From the NCBI GenBank assembly GCA_018714665.1, contig DVNA01000219.1:1-6826 (forward strand): a DNA stretch of 6,826 nucleotides, in the 5' to 3' direction. Below are positions 5,743-6,826 of the stretch, piece by piece; position 1 is the first letter of the stretch; the number at the start of each line of letters is the position of its first letter. Origin of the DNA: Candidatus Gallibacteroides avistercoris. Its GTDB lineage: Bacteria > Bacteroidota > Bacteroidia > Bacteroidales > CHK158-818. The translations under genes were made by a program, and so were the position numbers. The notes under the pieces are model-generated. The model was not told the DNA's origin. It worked only from the letters and a program-made list of their open reading frames with translations, and ran no database searches.

Positions 5743-6636
5743 ATGGCAAAAATTAATTTAAAAGGGATGGGAGTGGCATTGATTACTCCATTTCAAGAAG
5801 ATGAATCCATAGATTTTGATGCCCTCTCGAAACTTATTGAATTCCAGATACAAAACGGGACAGATTATTTAGTTGTATTGGGTACGACAGCCGAAACGCC
5901 GACATTGACTGAAACAGAAAAGAAGCGAATTGTTCGTTTTGTAACAGAACGGGTGAAAGGTCGTATTCCCATTGTCTTGGGAGTGGGAGGCAATAATACC
6001 CGAGCCATTGTAGAAAAACTGAAAACAGACGATTTCACCGGTATCGATGCTATCTTGTCAGTTGTTCCCTATTATAACAAACCCTCTCAGGAAGGTATTT
6101 ATCAACATTATAGAGCGATTGTCAGTGCTACCCAGCTGCCGGTTGTGTTGTATAACGTGCCTGGACGTACGGGCGTTAATATGTCGGCCGAAACCACCTT
6201 ACGTATAGCCCGAGAATTTGAAAATGTAGTAGCCATCAAAGAGGCATCGGGTAATATTACCCAGATGGACGATATCATCAAAAATAAGCCCAAAGACTTT
6301 ATGGTTATTTCTGGTGATGACGGCATAACTTTCCCGCTCATTTCATTGGGAGCCGTGGGGGTTATCTCTGTTATCGGGAACGCTTTTCCCAAAGAGTTTA
6401 GCCGTATGGTCCGTTTAGCATTAAACGGAGATTTTGCTAATTCACTGTTGATACATCATAGATTTACCGAGTTGTTCAAGCTTTTGTTTGTCGATGGTAA
6501 TCCTGCCGGGGTAAAAAGTATCTTGAATGCCATGGGATACATCGAGAACAAATTGCGCTTGCCGCTGGTACCTACTCGTATCACTACGTTTGAAAAAATA
6601 AGAGAGGTGCTCAAAGAACTGAACATTACCTGCTAA
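5743..6636 (+). CDS. dapA: 4-hydroxy-tetrahydrodipicolinate synthase DapA
   Basis: DapA condenses pyruvate with aspartate semialdehyde in the first committed step to diaminopimelate (peptidoglycan) and lysine. It is a cytoplasmic TIM-barrel enzyme, usually a tetramer. The 297-residue length is normal. Key residues are visible: the Schiff-base lysine K166 in VVAIKEASG (E. coli K161); Y138 and R142 in YNVPGRTG (E. coli Y133, R138); T48/T49 in the GTTAET loop (E. coli T44/T45); and Y111 in PYYNKP (E. coli Y107). GDDG (191-194) and the late GNPAGVK motif also fit. Positions matching the E. coli lysine-feedback residues H56 and E84 are K60 and A88, which suggests weak or no lysine inhibition (see findings). 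The ATG follows an AT-rich stretch without Shine-Dalgarno. I see neither a lysine riboswitch nor a good promoter in the 40-bp upstream gap, so the gene is probably expressed from the ligA transcript. Confidence 0.97.
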   Translation: MAKINLKGMGVALITPFQEDESIDFDALSKLIEFQIQNGTDYLVVLGTTAETPTLTETEKKRIVRFVTERVKGRIPIVLGVGGNNTRAIVEKLKTDDFTGIDAILSVVPYYNKPSQEGIYQHYRAIVSATQLPVVLYNVPGRTGVNMSAETTLRIAREFENVVAIKEASGNITQMDDIIKNKPKDFMVISGDDGITFPLISLGAVGVISVIGNAFPKEFSRMVRLALNGDFANSLLIHHRFTELFKLLFVDGNPAGVKSILNAMGYIENKLRLPLVPTRITTFEKIREVLKELNITC

Positions 6637-6641
6637 ACAAG

Positions 6642-6692
6642 ATAGAATCGATATTCTGTATAGCTATATAATAGTTATTGCAAGGTTATATA
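6642..6692. repeat. Two AT-rich inverted repeats in the dapA 3' region
   Basis: Just after the dapA stop, ATAGAAT (6642-6648) can pair with ATTCTGT (6653-6659) across a CGAT loop, including one G-T wobble. Next, TATATAA (6665-6671) is the exact reverse complement of TTATATA (6686-6692), 14 bases apart. TATATAAT also occurs twice as a direct repeat (6665-6672 and 6687-6694). None has a T tract after it, so these are not terminators by themselves. They may shape the 3' end of the transcript or be chance in AT-rich DNA. Confidence 0.45.
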
Positions 6693-6699
6693 ATGTATT

Positions 6700-6742
6700 A
6701 AAGAGGTATGGAATACGGTTGTGTTCTGTACCTCTTTTGTTG
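6700..6742 (+). terminator. Long hairpin, probable terminator of the ligA-dapA unit
   Basis: AAAGAGGTATGGAATAC (6700-6716) pairs along its whole length with 6721-6737, giving 17 consecutive pairs including three G-T wobbles, closed by the 4-base loop GGTT (6717-6720). The outer 9 bp are perfect Watson-Crick (AAAGAGGTA/TACCTCTTT). The right arm runs into TTTTGTT, a short T-rich tail. It lies 63 bp after the dapA stop with no other gene between, which suits a terminator for dapA. The stem is longer than usual and the T tract weaker. Confidence 0.65.
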
Positions 6743-6826
6743 ATGGGGAGGAGGGAAAATTCCTGTTAGAAGCAAATTTACCCAATAAATTAAACAATAG
6801 CGATGGTAGGATCGTTTCTTGTTATA
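6743..6826. other. Non-coding end of window
   Basis: I see no supportable coding sequence or RNA gene here. The only pattern of note is CAAATTTA at 6773-6780, which on the minus strand reads TAAATTTG and so matches the Bacteroidetes -7 consensus TAnnTTTG. No -33 element sits at the expected 19-21 bp; the nearest TTG is about 14 bp away. The next gene lies beyond the window. Confidence 0.5.

Noticed and set aside
6108..6392. A 94-codon minus-strand frame inside dapA
   Set aside because: It is antisense to the catalytic core of DapA and its sequence is explained by that gene's codons.

Overview
The window looks like core chromosome of a member of the order Bacteroidales. Three things point there. 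The proteins carry lineage-typical wording, such as the GTTAET loop in DapA, the KYDG motif in LigA and the FDVEEFDE-type start of the TPR protein. Start codons are preceded by A-rich sequence with no Shine-Dalgarno motif. The one clear promoter has the Bacteroidetes form (TTG, 20 bp, TAnnTTTG). I cannot fix the genus from sequence alone.

Layout: (1) 1-824, plus strand, the C-terminal half of glutaminyl-tRNA synthetase (glnS), cut by the window edge and closed by a rho-independent terminator at 842-880. (2) 903-2306, plus strand, a 467-residue cytoplasmic TPR protein of unknown role. (3) 2315-2992, minus strand, trmD (tRNA m1G37 methyltransferase), convergent with the TPR gene; only 8 bp separate the two stop codons. 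(4) 2993-3136, a divergent intergenic region with a strong Bacteroidetes-type promoter for trmD and a weaker candidate for ligA. (5) 3137-5146 ligA (NAD+-dependent DNA ligase), 5160-5702 a 180-residue uncharacterised protein, and 5743-6636 dapA (4-hydroxy-tetrahydrodipicolinate synthase). These three lie on the plus strand with gaps of 13 and 40 bp and are probably co-transcribed. (6) 6637-6826, non-coding as far as I can see, holding several inverted repeats and a long 17-bp hairpin that probably ends the ligA-dapA transcript.

The genes are housekeeping functions: tRNA charging and modification, DNA replication and repair, and diaminopimelate/lysine synthesis. They do not form one pathway. 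I found no mobile element, phage gene, CRISPR array, defence system, toxin-antitoxin pair or riboswitch, and I do not think the window contains a new multi-gene system. The points most worth a second look are smaller. The DUF6913-like protein between ligA and dapA resembles the N-terminal half of a GT-B/GT9 glycosyltransferase. DapA has residue changes in its lysine-feedback site. An exact 9-bp direct repeat lies just before dapA. trmD has a very short predicted leader. The first zinc knuckle of LigA has a 2-residue insertion. The dapA 3' region is rich in hairpins.
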